A DNA stretch of 64,000 nucleotides from Lentibacillus jeotgali. Its GTDB lineage: Bacteria; Bacillota; Bacilli; Bacillales; Amphibacillaceae. The stretch covers positions 1 through 64,000 of the forward strand of contig NZ_AGAV01000023.1 of assembly GCF_000224785.1 (NCBI RefSeq). The letters run 5' to 3'. Positions 54,187 through 62,748 of the stretch are shown one piece after another (within the stretch, counting starts at the first letter, position 1; each line of letters opens with the position of its first letter). The notes below the pieces were generated by a model. That model saw nothing but the letters and a program-made list of their open reading frames with translations, was not told the DNA's origin and did no database searches. A program made the translations under genes and the position numbers.

Positions 54187-54215
54187 TTGATTCATCAGCT
54201 GATAGTTTGTATACT
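54187..54215 (+). promoter_or_regulatory. Sigma-A promoter for yutM
   Basis: TTGATT (54187-54192), 17 bases, TATACT (54210-54215), about 50 bases before the start of yutM. Confidence 0.65.
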
Positions 54216-54263
54216 TAATAGTAACAATTGAATTGACTCATCTTACTAAAGAGGAGGATATAT

Positions 54264-54620
54264 ATGGTTATCTCGATTACAGATGGGGCGGCAAATCAGG
54301 TCAAAGAAATGATGAAGGAAGAAGAAGCAGGTGCCTGTCTGCGCTTTGGCATACAAGGCGGCGGTTGCAGTGGCCTTTCCTATTCATTGGGATTTGACCA
54401 TGACGTTAATGAAGATCTGGACACGGTTGAAGATATAAATGGTATTCCGGTTGTCATGAATAAGCAGGACGTCCCGATTATCGAAGGAACGACTATTGAC
54501 TTTAAACAAAACATGATGGGCGGCGGATTTTCGATCGATAATCCTAACGCCATTGTATCATGCGGATGCGGTTCGTCATTCAGAACAGACCGCCGTAGTG
54601 GCACACCGGAAAAATGCTAA
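54264..54620 (+). CDS. yutM: A-type iron-sulfur carrier YutM (HesB/IscA)
   Basis: 118 residues with GAGGAGG ahead. The three cysteines of A-type carriers are present: GGCSGLSY and the C-terminal SCGCGSSF. Inserts Fe-S clusters into target enzymes. B. subtilis YutM is required for 4Fe-4S enzymes. Confidence 0.95.
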   Translation: MVISITDGAANQVKEMMKEEEAGACLRFGIQGGGCSGLSYSLGFDHDVNEDLDTVEDINGIPVVMNKQDVPIIEGTTIDFKQNMMGGGFSIDNPNAIVSCGCGSSFRTDRRSGTPEKC

Positions 54621-54633
54621 ACAGTCGATGAAT

Positions 54634-54674
54634 AGCCGTATTTGCTGTGAAACGAAGCAAATGCGGCTTTTTTT
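54634..54674 (+). terminator. Terminator after yutM
   Basis: AGCCGTATTTGC (54634-54645) pairs with GCAAATGCGGCT (54657-54668), then TTTTTT. Confidence 0.9.
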
Positions 54675-54738
54675 GGTTGAGTTTTCATCGGGTGATTTTT
54701 GTGACTTCGAGCAAGTTAACTGTGAACTTCAATCCATG

Positions 54739-54767
54739 CAAAAAAGCCTGGGGTATTCCCAGACTTT
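54739..54767 (-). terminator. Terminator after yumC
   Basis: On the minus strand AAAGTCTGGG and CCCAGGCTTT pair around AATAC, followed by TTTT. Confidence 0.85.
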
Positions 54768-54770
54768 CAA

Positions 54771-55757
54771 TTAAAACATCGCTGTTGAATGTCTTGGCTG
54801 GATGCGTGCTTTTGGATCAATATATTGTTTGGCATTATTAATTGCTGTCGGTCCTTCCCCGAACCCGGTGGCGATCAAGTTGACTTTCCCGGAGTAGGTC
54901 GTAATGTCACCGGCTGCATAAATACCAGGGATATTGGTTTCCATCCGCGAATTGACGACGATACTGTTTTTATCGATATTAAGTCCCCAATCTTTAATAG
55001 AGCCAAGCGTTGAAACAAAGCCATAATTACAAAGCACAGAATCAACATGAACGTCTAGTGATGTATCGCCTTTAGCCTCATTCAGCGTAACATTTTCAAT
55101 CTTTCCGTTCCCGCTAATAGAAGCAGGCACGTAAGGCGTTACGATATCGACACTGGAATTCATCAATTGCTCGACACTGTGTTCATGTGCTCTGAATTTG
55201 TCCCGGCGGTGTACCAGTGTTACTTTTTCGGCAATGGGTTCAAGCATTAATGCCCAGTCTACTGCTGAATCACCACCGCCCAGGAGCATGACATGCTGTC
55301 CCTGATAGGCATTCATATCCTTTACATGATAATGCAGATTAATGCCTTCATACTGGTCACAGCCTTCAACATTCAGTCGACGCGGCTGAAAAGCACCATT
55401 GCCCGCTGTAATAATGATTGTTTTGGTATAATGCTCTTCGCCGTTATTGGACGTTAATTTAAATGTATTATCTTCAAGCCGTTCCACCTTTTCAACTGAT
55501 TGTCCGAGAACGATTGTCGGGTCAAACATTTTAGCCTGTTCTTCCAGGTTGTCCACTAAATCCTGTGCACGAACCTTCGGGAATCCGGCAACATCATATA
55601 TATATTTCTCTGGATACAGGGCAGTCAATTGCCCGCCAGTATGTGGCAAACTTTCCATTATTTTAACGCTCGCCTGGCGCATTCCACCATAAAAAGCGGT
55701 GAATAAGCCTGTGGGACCGGCTCCAATAATGGTTACGTCGAATAGTTTATCTGACAT
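54771..55757 (-). CDS. yumC: Ferredoxin/flavodoxin-NADP reductase YumC
   Basis: 328 residues from ATG 55757 (GGGGGG ahead). Thioredoxin-reductase-like FAD domain ([20 protein letters not shown]) and NADPH domain ([13 protein letters not shown]), but no redox CxxC, which defines this reductase type. FAD motif [20 protein letters not shown] near the C-terminus. Supplies electrons from NADPH to ferredoxin or flavodoxin. Divergent from yumB. Confidence 0.95.
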   Translation of the reverse strand: MSDKLFDVTIIGAGPTGLFTAFYGGMRQASVKIMESLPHTGGQLTALYPEKYIYDVAGFPKVRAQDLVDNLEEQAKMFDPTIVLGQSVEKVERLEDNTFKLTSNNGEEHYTKTIIITAGNGAFQPRRLNVEGCDQYEGINLHYHVKDMNAYQGQHVMLLGGGDSAVDWALMLEPIAEKVTLVHRRDKFRAHEHSVEQLMNSSVDIVTPYVPASISGNGKIENVTLNEAKGDTSLDVHVDSVLCNYGFVSTLGSIKDWGLNIDKNSIVVNSRMETNIPGIYAAGDITTYSGKVNLIATGFGEGPTAINNAKQYIDPKARIQPRHSTAMF

Positions 55758-56005
55758 GGATGTCCCCCCAATGAATTTATTCGATAAATATACCACGCCT
55801 ATCGTACCACAAACATGGCGTACATGTGTATTGATACAACCGGACGGTGTGACAATTTACTCAACATCCAAAATTTGTCTTGCAACAGGGCCCGAAAAAG
55901 AATAATATATTAAATGGTTTACAATTGTGTTACAAACCTGCTTCATGTTAATTTGAGTTTTGCTATATAGATAAAAAGAATTGTAAAGGTGGAAGTGATT
56001 ATATA

Positions 56006-57226
56006 ATGGAGAAACCGGACATTGTCATTTTAGGTGCCGGCTATGGGGGAATCATGACTGCAGTTAAGCTGCAGAAGATGTTAAACATGAACAAATCAAC
56101 AATAACGCTTGTTAATAAATACGACTACCATTATCAGACTACCTGGCTGCACGAAAATGCAGCCGGTACATTGCACCATGACCGGACAAGAATTCCCATC
56201 AAGGATGTTGTGAATACAGCTAAAGTCAACTTTGTAACGGACATTGTGGTTTCGATAAAACCTGATAAAAGGAAAGTAAAACTGCAGAATGGGGAATTGT
56301 ATTATGATATCCTTGTTATTGGCTTAGGGTTCGAGACAGCCACGTTCGGCATCCCGGGTCTGAAAGATAATGCATTCATGATAGAAAATATCAATAGTGC
56401 CCGGCTTATCAGGGATCATCTGGAATATAATTTTGCCATGTATCAGTATGAAGATGGAAAGAACCAGGGAAGACTTAATATCGTTGTTGGCGGCGGCGGG
56501 TTTACCGGCGTTGAGTTTCTCGGGGAATTGGCAAACCGGATTCCGGAGCTTTGTAAAGAATACGATGTTAATAAGTCAATAGTACGAATAATCAATATTG
56601 AGGTGGAATCAACTGTTTTACCCGGATTTGACCCCCAACTGTCAGAATACGCGATGAGTTCACTTGAGTCACGCGGTGTTGAATTTATAACCGGAGCTAC
56701 TCTGAAAGAATGTAAGCACGATCGTATTATATTTGAAAAAGATGGTAAAGAATCGACTATCCCGACATATACAATGGTGTGGGCAGCCGGCGTTCGTGCC
56801 AATGCCATATTGGAAGAATCGGGATTCGAGCACCATCAGGGCAAAATTGAAGTGCGTCCGGATATGCGTGCACCCGATTATGATGATGTATTTGCGATCG
56901 GTGATTGCGCATTGATTATGGATAGAAAGACAAATACACCTTATCCGCCAACAGCCCAAATAGCCGTTCAGCAAGCCGAAACGGTTGCTCACAATATCAA
57001 AGCACTTGTAAAGGGTACTGATGATCTTGATGAATTCCAGCCGGATCTGCTTGGAACAGTTGCTTCGCTCGGCAACAGCGATGCTATTGGTGATGTTTTT
57101 AATAATCGGAAGTTGTTTGGGTTGAAAGCTGTTATCCTGAAAAAAATCATCGATAACCGCTATCTGCTGAAATTGGGGGGACTGGGTCTGTTGATGCGAA
57201 AAGGGAAATTCAATATTTTCTACTAG
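56006..57226 (+). CDS. yumB: Type II NADH dehydrogenase-like flavoprotein YumB
   Basis: 406 residues. FAD-binding IVILGAGYGGIMTAVKL, NAD-binding IVVGGGGFTGVEFLGELA, second FAD motif DVFAIGDCALI, and an amphipathic C-terminus (MRKGKFNIFY). Peripheral membrane NADH:quinone oxidoreductase without proton pumping. Same place next to yumC and yui genes as in B. subtilis. Confidence 0.93.
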   Translation: MEKPDIVILGAGYGGIMTAVKLQKMLNMNKSTITLVNKYDYHYQTTWLHENAAGTLHHDRTRIPIKDVVNTAKVNFVTDIVVSIKPDKRKVKLQNGELYYDILVIGLGFETATFGIPGLKDNAFMIENINSARLIRDHLEYNFAMYQYEDGKNQGRLNIVVGGGGFTGVEFLGELANRIPELCKEYDVNKSIVRIINIEVESTVLPGFDPQLSEYAMSSLESRGVEFITGATLKECKHDRIIFEKDGKESTIPTYTMVWAAGVRANAILEESGFEHHQGKIEVRPDMRAPDYDDVFAIGDCALIMDRKTNTPYPPTAQIAVQQAETVAHNIKALVKGTDDLDEFQPDLLGTVASLGNSDAIGDVFNNRKLFGLKAVILKKIIDNRYLLKLGGLGLLMRKGKFNIFY

Positions 57227-57314
57227 ATCGGTAAATGTGAGTTTGCTGTCTTTGCTTTTTCCTGTATTTATTATAAAATGATGGCTGTATGCATTGGTGA
57301 AGGGAGATACAGCG

Positions 57315-57626
57315 TTGATACAGTTTGTTGTTTCCATAGTATTGTTTTTTGTCATCTTCTTTGGACTGGCCTTTATATTGAATATGCTTCTGCGTCGTAC
57401 ATGGCTCATGGCCTTTATTTATCCGTTTGTTGTTCTAATTATTGTTGATAATATATCCACGGCGGAGTATTTCACAGCCCCGGGAGAGTCATTTGCTGCA
57501 GCATTTTCCGGGTTGACGGAGATAACCATTGCGGATGTCAGCATTTTGGTCGCAGGCTTTGCCGGAACGATTGTTTCCGGATTTGTGATCAAATTCCTCC
57601 GCAAGAGCGGATATCAGATGTTCTAG
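57315..57626 (+). CDS. yuiB: Membrane protein YuiB
   Basis: 103 residues from a TTG at 57315 (AAGGGAG eight bases ahead); the longer frame from 57294 overlaps that site. Three helices; ends GFVIKFLRKSGYQMF, the same RKxGYQMF ending as B. subtilis YuiB. Function unknown. Between yumB and yuiC as in B. subtilis. Confidence 0.88.
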   Translation: MIQFVVSIVLFFVIFFGLAFILNMLLRRTWLMAFIYPFVVLIIVDNISTAEYFTAPGESFAAAFSGLTEITIADVSILVAGFAGTIVSGFVIKFLRKSGYQMF

Positions 57627-57639
57627 TATGACAGAGGAT

Positions 57640-57680
57640 AAAAGCGTTGATCCTTAAATTTCAGGGTCAACGCTTTTCAT
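57640..57680 (+). terminator. Terminator after yuiB
   Basis: AAAAGCGTTGATCCT pairs with AGGGTCAACGCTTTT (57663-57677), then CATTATT. Confidence 0.85.
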
Positions 57681-57826
57681 TATTCTGATAACTTTTTATA
57701 TTTAATCGTATATAAATTTATTTTTTGGTAACACTGTCCAAGTAGGCAGTTAATTAGGGTAATAGTCTCGAAACAGCATTTCTGACTGTTCAGCAAAATC
57801 AAAATACTGCCGGAAAGGTGTTATCA

Positions 57827-58516
57827 TTGAATAGAGTTACTTTACTAAGAAGGCTTGCGATGTCTTTGTTGTTTTTGGGGGCATTATTCGTAACATTTTC
57901 ATCAATCTCGAATGTTACCATGTCAGATGTAGAAGCCTGGATAGCCGAGGATAAGACAGCATCAGTCGTCGCGTCTACCGGTGAAGCTGAACATAAAGAA
58001 GTTACGCTAAAGAAAAAGGGACTGAACGTGGAAGAGCAGCCGGAAAGGTTTATTTCGAGTGAGCAAATTGAAGGGCCTAAAACATTGGAAGAGTATGTGA
58101 ATACTGAGCAGTATCCGAGCAGGACTGTTATGGCAACTGGCTATACCGCCGGAGTGGAATCGACCGGCAAAACCCCGGATCACCCTCAATATGGGATTAC
58201 GTATTCAGGTGTAAAGGTTCAACGAGATTTGTACTCTACGATTGCGGCGGACTTGGATGTTTTTCCAATTGGAACAATCTTGTACATCCCGGGTTACGGG
58301 TATGGTGTTGTTGCTGACATAGGCAGTGCCATAAACGGAAATCAGATTGATTTATATTACGAGACAGTTGAAGATGTGTATAATGAATGGGGCAAGAAAG
58401 AGGTTGAAGTTTATATCGTTAAGAAGGGCGACGGTGAGTTGTCCAAAGAAGTTTTGAATAATCTGAACGAAAATGAGGCAATGCAGGTCTTTCGAAAACA
58501 GATTAATGAAAGCTAA
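57827..58516 (+). CDS. yuiC: YuiC, 3D-domain (Sps-type) muralytic protein
   Basis: 229 residues from a TTG at 57827 (GAAAGGTG six bases ahead; the GTG inside that site is less likely). N-terminal anchor ([19 protein letters not shown]). The C-terminal 3D domain ([20 protein letters not shown], then QIDLY) carries the conserved aspartates. The domain is shared with stationary-phase survival and resuscitation proteins that cut peptidoglycan like MltA lytic transglycosylases. Confidence 0.92.
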   Translation: MNRVTLLRRLAMSLLFLGALFVTFSSISNVTMSDVEAWIAEDKTASVVASTGEAEHKEVTLKKKGLNVEEQPERFISSEQIEGPKTLEEYVNTEQYPSRTVMATGYTAGVESTGKTPDHPQYGITYSGVKVQRDLYSTIAADLDVFPIGTILYIPGYGYGVVADIGSAINGNQIDLYYETVEDVYNEWGKKEVEVYIVKKGDGELSKEVLNNLNENEAMQVFRKQINES

Positions 58517-58522
58517 AAATGC

Positions 58523-58557
58523 AAAAGCCGCTTCACAACAGAGTGAGGCGGCTTTTT
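58523..58557. terminator. Terminator between yuiC and yuiD
   Basis: AAAGCCGCTTCAC (58524-58536) pairs with GTGAGGCGGCTTT (58543-58555), then TTAG. Confidence 0.88.
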
Positions 58558-58604
58558 AGATGACAATTTTTGTGGAAAAACAGTTTCTCTATCATGCCGC
58601 GCTT

Positions 58605-59078
58605 TTAGTAATACTGATAAAGAAAGAAAGCAATGGCTATGCCGGATAGCCCGCCGAAGAACACTTCAATTGGCTGGTGACCGAGAAGTTCCTTCAATTC
58701 TTTGCGTTTCTGATACAATTCTTTTCGGTTCCAGTCTTTTGCACCTTCCATAAAATACTGGAAATCCTCGACCAGTTGATTGATCACAATGGCCTGCTCC
58801 CCCGCCTGTCTGCGAACACCGGAAGCATCAAACATGATGATGACACTGAAAACGGCGGAGATGGCGAACATGACTGAATCCGCTCCTTCTACAATGCCGA
58901 CAGCGGTTGTCAGTGCGGCCACTGCGGCGGAATGGCTGCTTGGCATACCGCCTGTTGAAAAGGCAAGACCGGGTTTAAACTCTCTAGTTGCAATTAATCG
59001 GATCGGAATTTTAATTACTTGTGCGAAAACAATTGCAGATAACGCTGCCCATAGCGGGAAGTTTGCAAAGAAATCCAT
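58605..59078 (-). CDS. yuiD: Divergent PAP2-family membrane protein YuiD
   Basis: 157 residues, four helices. FSTGGMPSSHSAAVAALTTA and FDASGVRRQAGEQA hold the acid-phosphatase-like His and Arg, and LGHQPIEVFFGGLSGI the last His. A divergent PAP2 protein (DUF212). Lipid phosphatase activity is possible but unproven. Confidence 0.92.
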   Translation of the reverse strand: MDFFANFPLWAALSAIVFAQVIKIPIRLIATREFKPGLAFSTGGMPSSHSAAVAALTTAVGIVEGADSVMFAISAVFSVIIMFDASGVRRQAGEQAIVINQLVEDFQYFMEGAKDWNRKELYQKRKELKELLGHQPIEVFFGGLSGIAIAFFLYQYY

Positions 59079-59186
59079 GAAAGCAGGTACATCCTCTCTG
59101 TTGTTCTCTTACTTAAAATAGTTATATATATTTTAGCATAACCAATGCTTGTTTGAACAAAAAAGGATGAACGGGATTTTATTGCT

Positions 59187-59783
59187 TCAAGCTTTTACGG
59201 TTGAAAGCCATCTCGAGGGGATTCGCTTAGCCAGGCTGAACATGAACAGGGCGGCAAGAAAGCTGAGTCCTGTATCTTTTATTAAAAATGGAATCATGCT
59301 TCCCCAGGCAACACCATAAGAAATGTTTAATTCAAGCCAGGTATTCATAGCAATATACATATAGGTTACCCCGATTCCATAATTGAACATCAGTCCCACA
59401 ATCGAAGCAAGTCCATATATTGGAACAGACGGTTTACTGCTTTGCTCAGCAACTAAACCGGCAAAAAAAGCTACGAAAATAAAAGAGATAATAAATCCGC
59501 CAGTTGGGGAGATGAGCTGAATCGGGCCTGCCTTCATTTGCGCGAAAACCGGAACACCTGCCATACCAACAAGAATATATGTAATCATGGCAATGGCCCC
59601 GAGCCTCTTGCCAAGCATCAGACCAGCAATGGTGGCGAAAAAAGTCTGCAAGGACAGCGGGACAGTCGCGCCTCCGATAGGCAAAGCAAGCATCGGAAAC
59701 CATACCGTAATGTTCGCCCCGATAGCCATCAGGCAGACAAAGACGGCACCAAAAGTTAAATCAACAGTGCGTAGTTTTTTCAA
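59187..59783 (-). CDS. bioY: Biotin transporter BioY (S component)
   Basis: 198 residues, six helices, with the BioY pattern GGATVPLSLQTFFATIAGLM and YILVGMAGVPVFAQMKAGPI, then SPTGGFIISF. Start codon is TTG at 59783, fixed by AAGGAGGG just upstream. Works as a solo biotin carrier or with the ECF module. A BirA operator lies upstream, so it should be repressed by biotin. Confidence 0.95.
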   Translation of the reverse strand: MKKLRTVDLTFGAVFVCLMAIGANITVWFPMLALPIGGATVPLSLQTFFATIAGLMLGKRLGAIAMITYILVGMAGVPVFAQMKAGPIQLISPTGGFIISFIFVAFFAGLVAEQSSKPSVPIYGLASIVGLMFNYGIGVTYMYIAMNTWLELNISYGVAWGSMIPFLIKDTGLSFLAALFMFSLAKRIPSRWLSTVKA

Positions 59784-59828
59784 TTTTAACCCTCCTTTTA
59801 TAAATGATCATAAACAGAATCACAATTA

Positions 59829-59859
59829 TTGTCAACCAACAATATAATTAGGTTTACAA
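59829..59859 (-). promoter_or_regulatory. BirA operator controlling bioY
   Basis: TTGTCAACC (59829-59837), 13 bases, GGTTTACAA (59851-59859): an inverted repeat with the arms and spacing of Firmicute BirA sites (TTGTTAACC-N13-GGTTAACAA class). TATATT in the spacer on the minus strand can serve as -10 box, so bound BirA-biotinoyl-AMP would block the promoter. Confidence 0.85.
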
Positions 59860-60065
59860 TAAAATTAAAAAAAGAGACTGGACAATGTTGATATTTGTTT
59901 TAACGATCGATTCGGAAAGATAATTGGTGCTCGTCATGTTGGAAGTCATTTCGGATAAGCAGCACTCCTCGCAACTCGAAGCCTATTCGGCGGAAGTTTT
60001 TCTCGTTACTGTGGATCACCCCCCCGGGAGTCTTCGTATTTTTCGCTGTTACACAGCCCATCCTA

Positions 60066-60127
60066 TAAAAAATCCGAACTGATTCAAATATCTGTCTGAG
60101 GAGCTTTGAATCAGTTCGGATTTTTCG
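60066..60127. terminator. Long perfect terminator hairpin downstream of deoD
   Basis: Arms 60068-60088 and 60105-60125 are exact 21-base complements with A/T runs at both ends. The 59880-60065 stretch beside it has no gene; GC-rich text around 59960-60040 looks like an old mobile-element scrap. Confidence 0.9.
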
Positions 60128-60129
60128 TC

Positions 60130-60837
60130 TTATTTTATAGCTGTGTCAAGAGCAACTTCCATCATGTCGTGGAAGGTTGTCTGGCGTTCTTCGGCTGTTG
60201 TTTCTTCACCGGTCAGGATATGATCGGATACTGTCAGAACAGTGAGAGCCTGACGGTTGAATTTTGCTGCAAGTGTGTATAGTGCTGTTGTTTCCATTTC
60301 GACAGCCAGCACATTGTATGCTGCCAGCAGCTCATTCACTTCTCTAGCGTTGTCACGATAGAACGTATCGCTCGTGAACACGTTTCCGACACGTAAATTC
60401 AGACCCTGTTCTTTGCCGGTATCATACGCATTTTTCAGCAGTTCAAAATCGGCCAGTGGTGCATAGTCAATGCCGTTGAAGATCATCCGGTTCATCTGTG
60501 AGTCAGTTGTTGCGCCCTGAGCCAGAATAACGTCACGCACTTTGACATCGTTTTGAATGGCTCCGCAAGTACCGACACGAATTAATTTTTGGACATCATA
60601 TTCCTGGATTAATTCGTTAGTGTAAATGGAAATGGATGGCACACCCATCCCTGTGCCCTGCACGGATATCCGTTCACCCTTATAAGTACCGGTGAAGCCG
60701 TACATGCCGCGTACCTGGTTATATTGCGTCACATCGTCCAAAAAGGTTTCCGCGATGAACTTTGCTCTCAGCGGATCTCCGGGCAGCAAAATTTTATCAG
60801 CAATATCACCTTTGTTGGCCCCTATATGTACACTCAT
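60130..60837 (-). CDS. deoD: Purine nucleoside phosphorylase DeoD
   Basis: 235 residues. Typical DeoD opening [20 protein letters not shown], phosphate site RVGTCGAIQ, and [12 protein letters not shown] and SDHILTGE with the catalytic Asp. Splits purine (deoxy)nucleosides with phosphate in salvage. GGAGGCG ribosome site. Monocistronic. Confidence 0.96.
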   Translation of the reverse strand: MSVHIGANKGDIADKILLPGDPLRAKFIAETFLDDVTQYNQVRGMYGFTGTYKGERISVQGTGMGVPSISIYTNELIQEYDVQKLIRVGTCGAIQNDVKVRDVILAQGATTDSQMNRMIFNGIDYAPLADFELLKNAYDTGKEQGLNLRVGNVFTSDTFYRDNAREVNELLAAYNVLAVEMETTALYTLAAKFNRQALTVLTVSDHILTGEETTAEERQTTFHDMMEVALDTAIK

Positions 60838-61041
60838 GCTTTTCGCCTCCTGAATACAAATTCATTCAAAGTTACGGTACCACATTGTCCAGGTAAAGAC
60901 AAATTTCACGAAAATGACACAGGATTTTCAGCATTTTTATTTCAAAAATCCCTTATATTGTTTATAATAATACTGATGTATAGTATTTCTTCACAGCGGA
61001 ATATATACGTTAGGAATTTATTTTTGGAAGGATGAAAAGGA

Positions 61042-61305
61042 ATGCAGGAAAAAACGTTCACCATTACAGCTGATACCGGGGTGCACGCACGTCCGGCAAC
61101 TCTACTCGTAAATAAAGCAGGACAATTTGAATCGGAAATTGAAATTTCATATAATGGCAAAGATGTTAACCTTAAGTCGATTATGGGCGTTATGTCATTA
61201 GGAATCCCCAAAGGTGCAGAAGTAAAAATTACAGCAAATGGCGGGGATGAAGAAGAAGCGATTAAAGGCGTTACCGAGGTTGTGAACGAACACCTGGGCG
61301 AGTAA
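61042..61305 (+). CDS. ptsH: HPr phosphocarrier protein
   Basis: 87 residues. The active-site His is in [13 protein letters not shown] (position 15) and the regulatory Ser in [15 protein letters not shown] (position 46). The His shows HPr rather than Crh. It passes phosphate from enzyme I to sugar permeases, and Ser-46 phosphorylation drives catabolite repression with CcpA. No ptsI follows; a terminator comes directly after. Confidence 0.93.
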   Translation: MQEKTFTITADTGVHARPATLLVNKAGQFESEIEISYNGKDVNLKSIMGVMSLGIPKGAEVKITANGGDEEEAIKGVTEVVNEHLGE

Positions 61306-61330
61306 TAACTTAAGCGCCTTACTGTATTGT

Positions 61331-61365
61331 GGAGCTAGGGAGGAAGACCCGCTAGCTCCTTTTTA
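61331..61365 (+). terminator. Terminator after ptsH
   Basis: GGAGCTAG (61331-61338) pairs with CTAGCTCC (61352-61359), then TTTTTAAT. Makes ptsH monocistronic. Confidence 0.88.
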
Positions 61366-61410
61366 ATATCCCGCATATAAGGGAAAAGTGTTCTAATGAA
61401 TGAAGTTTCA

Positions 61411-61803
61411 CTATCTATAATAGCTTTTTGTGTAAGTGTTCTGCTCCAGATCTTCTATTTGTTTCAGGGATTGCCTGTTAAACGCGGTGTCTTTTTGGGA
61501 AAGTTTCTCTTTTATTTTAGTGACGGCTTCTTGCAGTGATGTGTGGTAATCCGGTGGCTCGCCGTCATAGCTTTTTACGGCTGATTTGACAACGTTCATT
61601 TTTTCGTAGTGGGCGAGGGCTTTTCGCTCCTGGAAAAAGACGCCCTCTGTTTCACCAGGATTATGCAGATCACCTTGAGTTGGGTGCTTCAAAACGGCAT
61701 GAACTTTGACTAAATAGCGTTCACCACGATCCTCGAGCACTTCACCTATGTATTTACCTGAATTATATTTTACTTCAACAATGTCTCCAACGGAAACTGC
61801 CAT
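61411..61803 (-). CDS. kapB: Kinase-associated protein KapB
   Basis: 130 residues with AAAGGAGG ahead. SH3-like barrel (VSVGDIVEVKYNSGKYIGEV, ERYLVKVHAVLKHPTQGDLH) plus a C-terminal helical pair. In B. subtilis KapB is linked to KinB in the sporulation phosphorelay. No lipobox is visible, despite the family name kinase-associated lipoprotein. Confidence 0.9.
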   Translation of the reverse strand: MAVSVGDIVEVKYNSGKYIGEVLEDRGERYLVKVHAVLKHPTQGDLHNPGETEGVFFQERKALAHYEKMNVVKSAVKSYDGEPPDYHTSLQEAVTKIKEKLSQKDTAFNRQSLKQIEDLEQNTYTKSYYR

Positions 61804-61922
61804 TGATCGTAACCTCCTTTAATACTATTGTGCCAAACTTGGTATGGGTCCGGCAATTATTAGGTTTCTGTTGACATGGATTTTCTGTGATGCTGCAATA
61901 AAGACAAAGGAAGTGATCATCT

Positions 61923-62102
61923 ATGATGGAGTTTTTATATTTTCCGGAAGATAAATCGGAATATATTCCGGCAGTCATCATGCTCGTTATATTTATGATA
62001 GGAGCGGTACTGGCGACGTACTTCTTTATAAAATATTCAAAAAAAGAAGCGAAAAGAGTAGAGGAACAATATCAGGAGAAAACTGATCAGGATCGGGATT
62101 GA
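61923..62102 (+). CDS. 59-residue single-helix membrane protein next to kapB
   Basis: ATG 61923 with AAAGGAAG ahead. MMEFLYFPEDKSEYIPA, helix (VIMLVIFMIGAVLATYFFIK), then a charged tail KKEAKRVEEQYQEK. A gene of this size and kind is common next to kapB in Bacillaceae. Too short for many gene callers. Function unknown. Confidence 0.75.
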   Translation: MMEFLYFPEDKSEYIPAVIMLVIFMIGAVLATYFFIKYSKKEAKRVEEQYQEKTDQDRD

Positions 62103-62172
62103 AATCGGCTTGTTTATTTTTGGGCTTCTTTGCAGATACTGAATATAAAGCATCTGCAAAGGAGTAGCATTC

Positions 62173-62748
62173 ATGAAGAGGGTAATATTGATAATTGTGC
62201 TGTCCGCTTTTTTGTCAGCCTGTCAGGGGAATAATGAAACATCGCGGACGGTCGATATGTTTAATTCATCGGGGGATATGATTGGTACTGTAAAGTTGAC
62301 TGAAGGAGATGGCGGTGTCGATTTTAAAGTGAAACTTGAAGGGCTCGAGCCTGGCTACCACGGGATTCATGTTCATGAGTACCCGAAATGTGACCAGCCG
62401 GATTTCACGACTGCTGGTAGTCATTTTAATCCGTTAGGCAACGAACATGGGCTGATGCATCCGGAAGGCTCACATCTTGGCGACTTGCCGAATATTGAAG
62501 CGGATTCGGGCGGGCTTGTGAACGCTGAATTGATGTTGCCGGAAGCTACACTGCAGGACGGTAAAAAGTCGCTTCTTGCTGGTGAAGGCACATCACTCGT
62601 TATTCATGAGAAACAGGATGACGGGGTCAGTCAGCCCGGGGGTGAGTCGGGTGCCAGAATAGCATGCGGCTTTATCGCCAAGGATGAAAAACAATCATCA
62701 GAGACCCCGACAGATCCGACTAATTTTAATGAAAAACAGAAAGAATAG
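62173..62748 (+). CDS. sodC: Cu/Zn superoxide dismutase lipoprotein
   Basis: 191 residues. Lipoprotein signal ending LSAC. All metal ligands appear: GIHVHE, SHFNP, NEHG, GSHLGD and VIHEKQDD. The disulfide cysteines are in YPKCD and IACGF. This differs from B. subtilis YojM, which is reported to lack key copper ligands, so this enzyme may be active. The C-terminal tail (ETPTDPTNFNEKQKE) is disordered. It is overlapped antisense by the IS1182 transposase frame. Confidence 0.93.
   Translation: MKRVILIIVLSAFLSACQGNNETSRTVDMFNSSGDMIGTVKLTEGDGGVDFKVKLEGLEPGYHGIHVHEYPKCDQPDFTTAGSHFNPLGNEHGLMHPEGSHLGDLPNIEADSGGLVNAELMLPEATLQDGKKSLLAGEGTSLVIHEKQDDGVSQPGGESGARIACGFIAKDEKQSSETPTDPTNFNEKQKE

Noticed and set aside
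59880-60065. Possible small gene or RNA in the GC-richer stretch next to deoD
   Set aside because: No open frame with start signals and no tRNA-like fold; looks like mobile-element debris.
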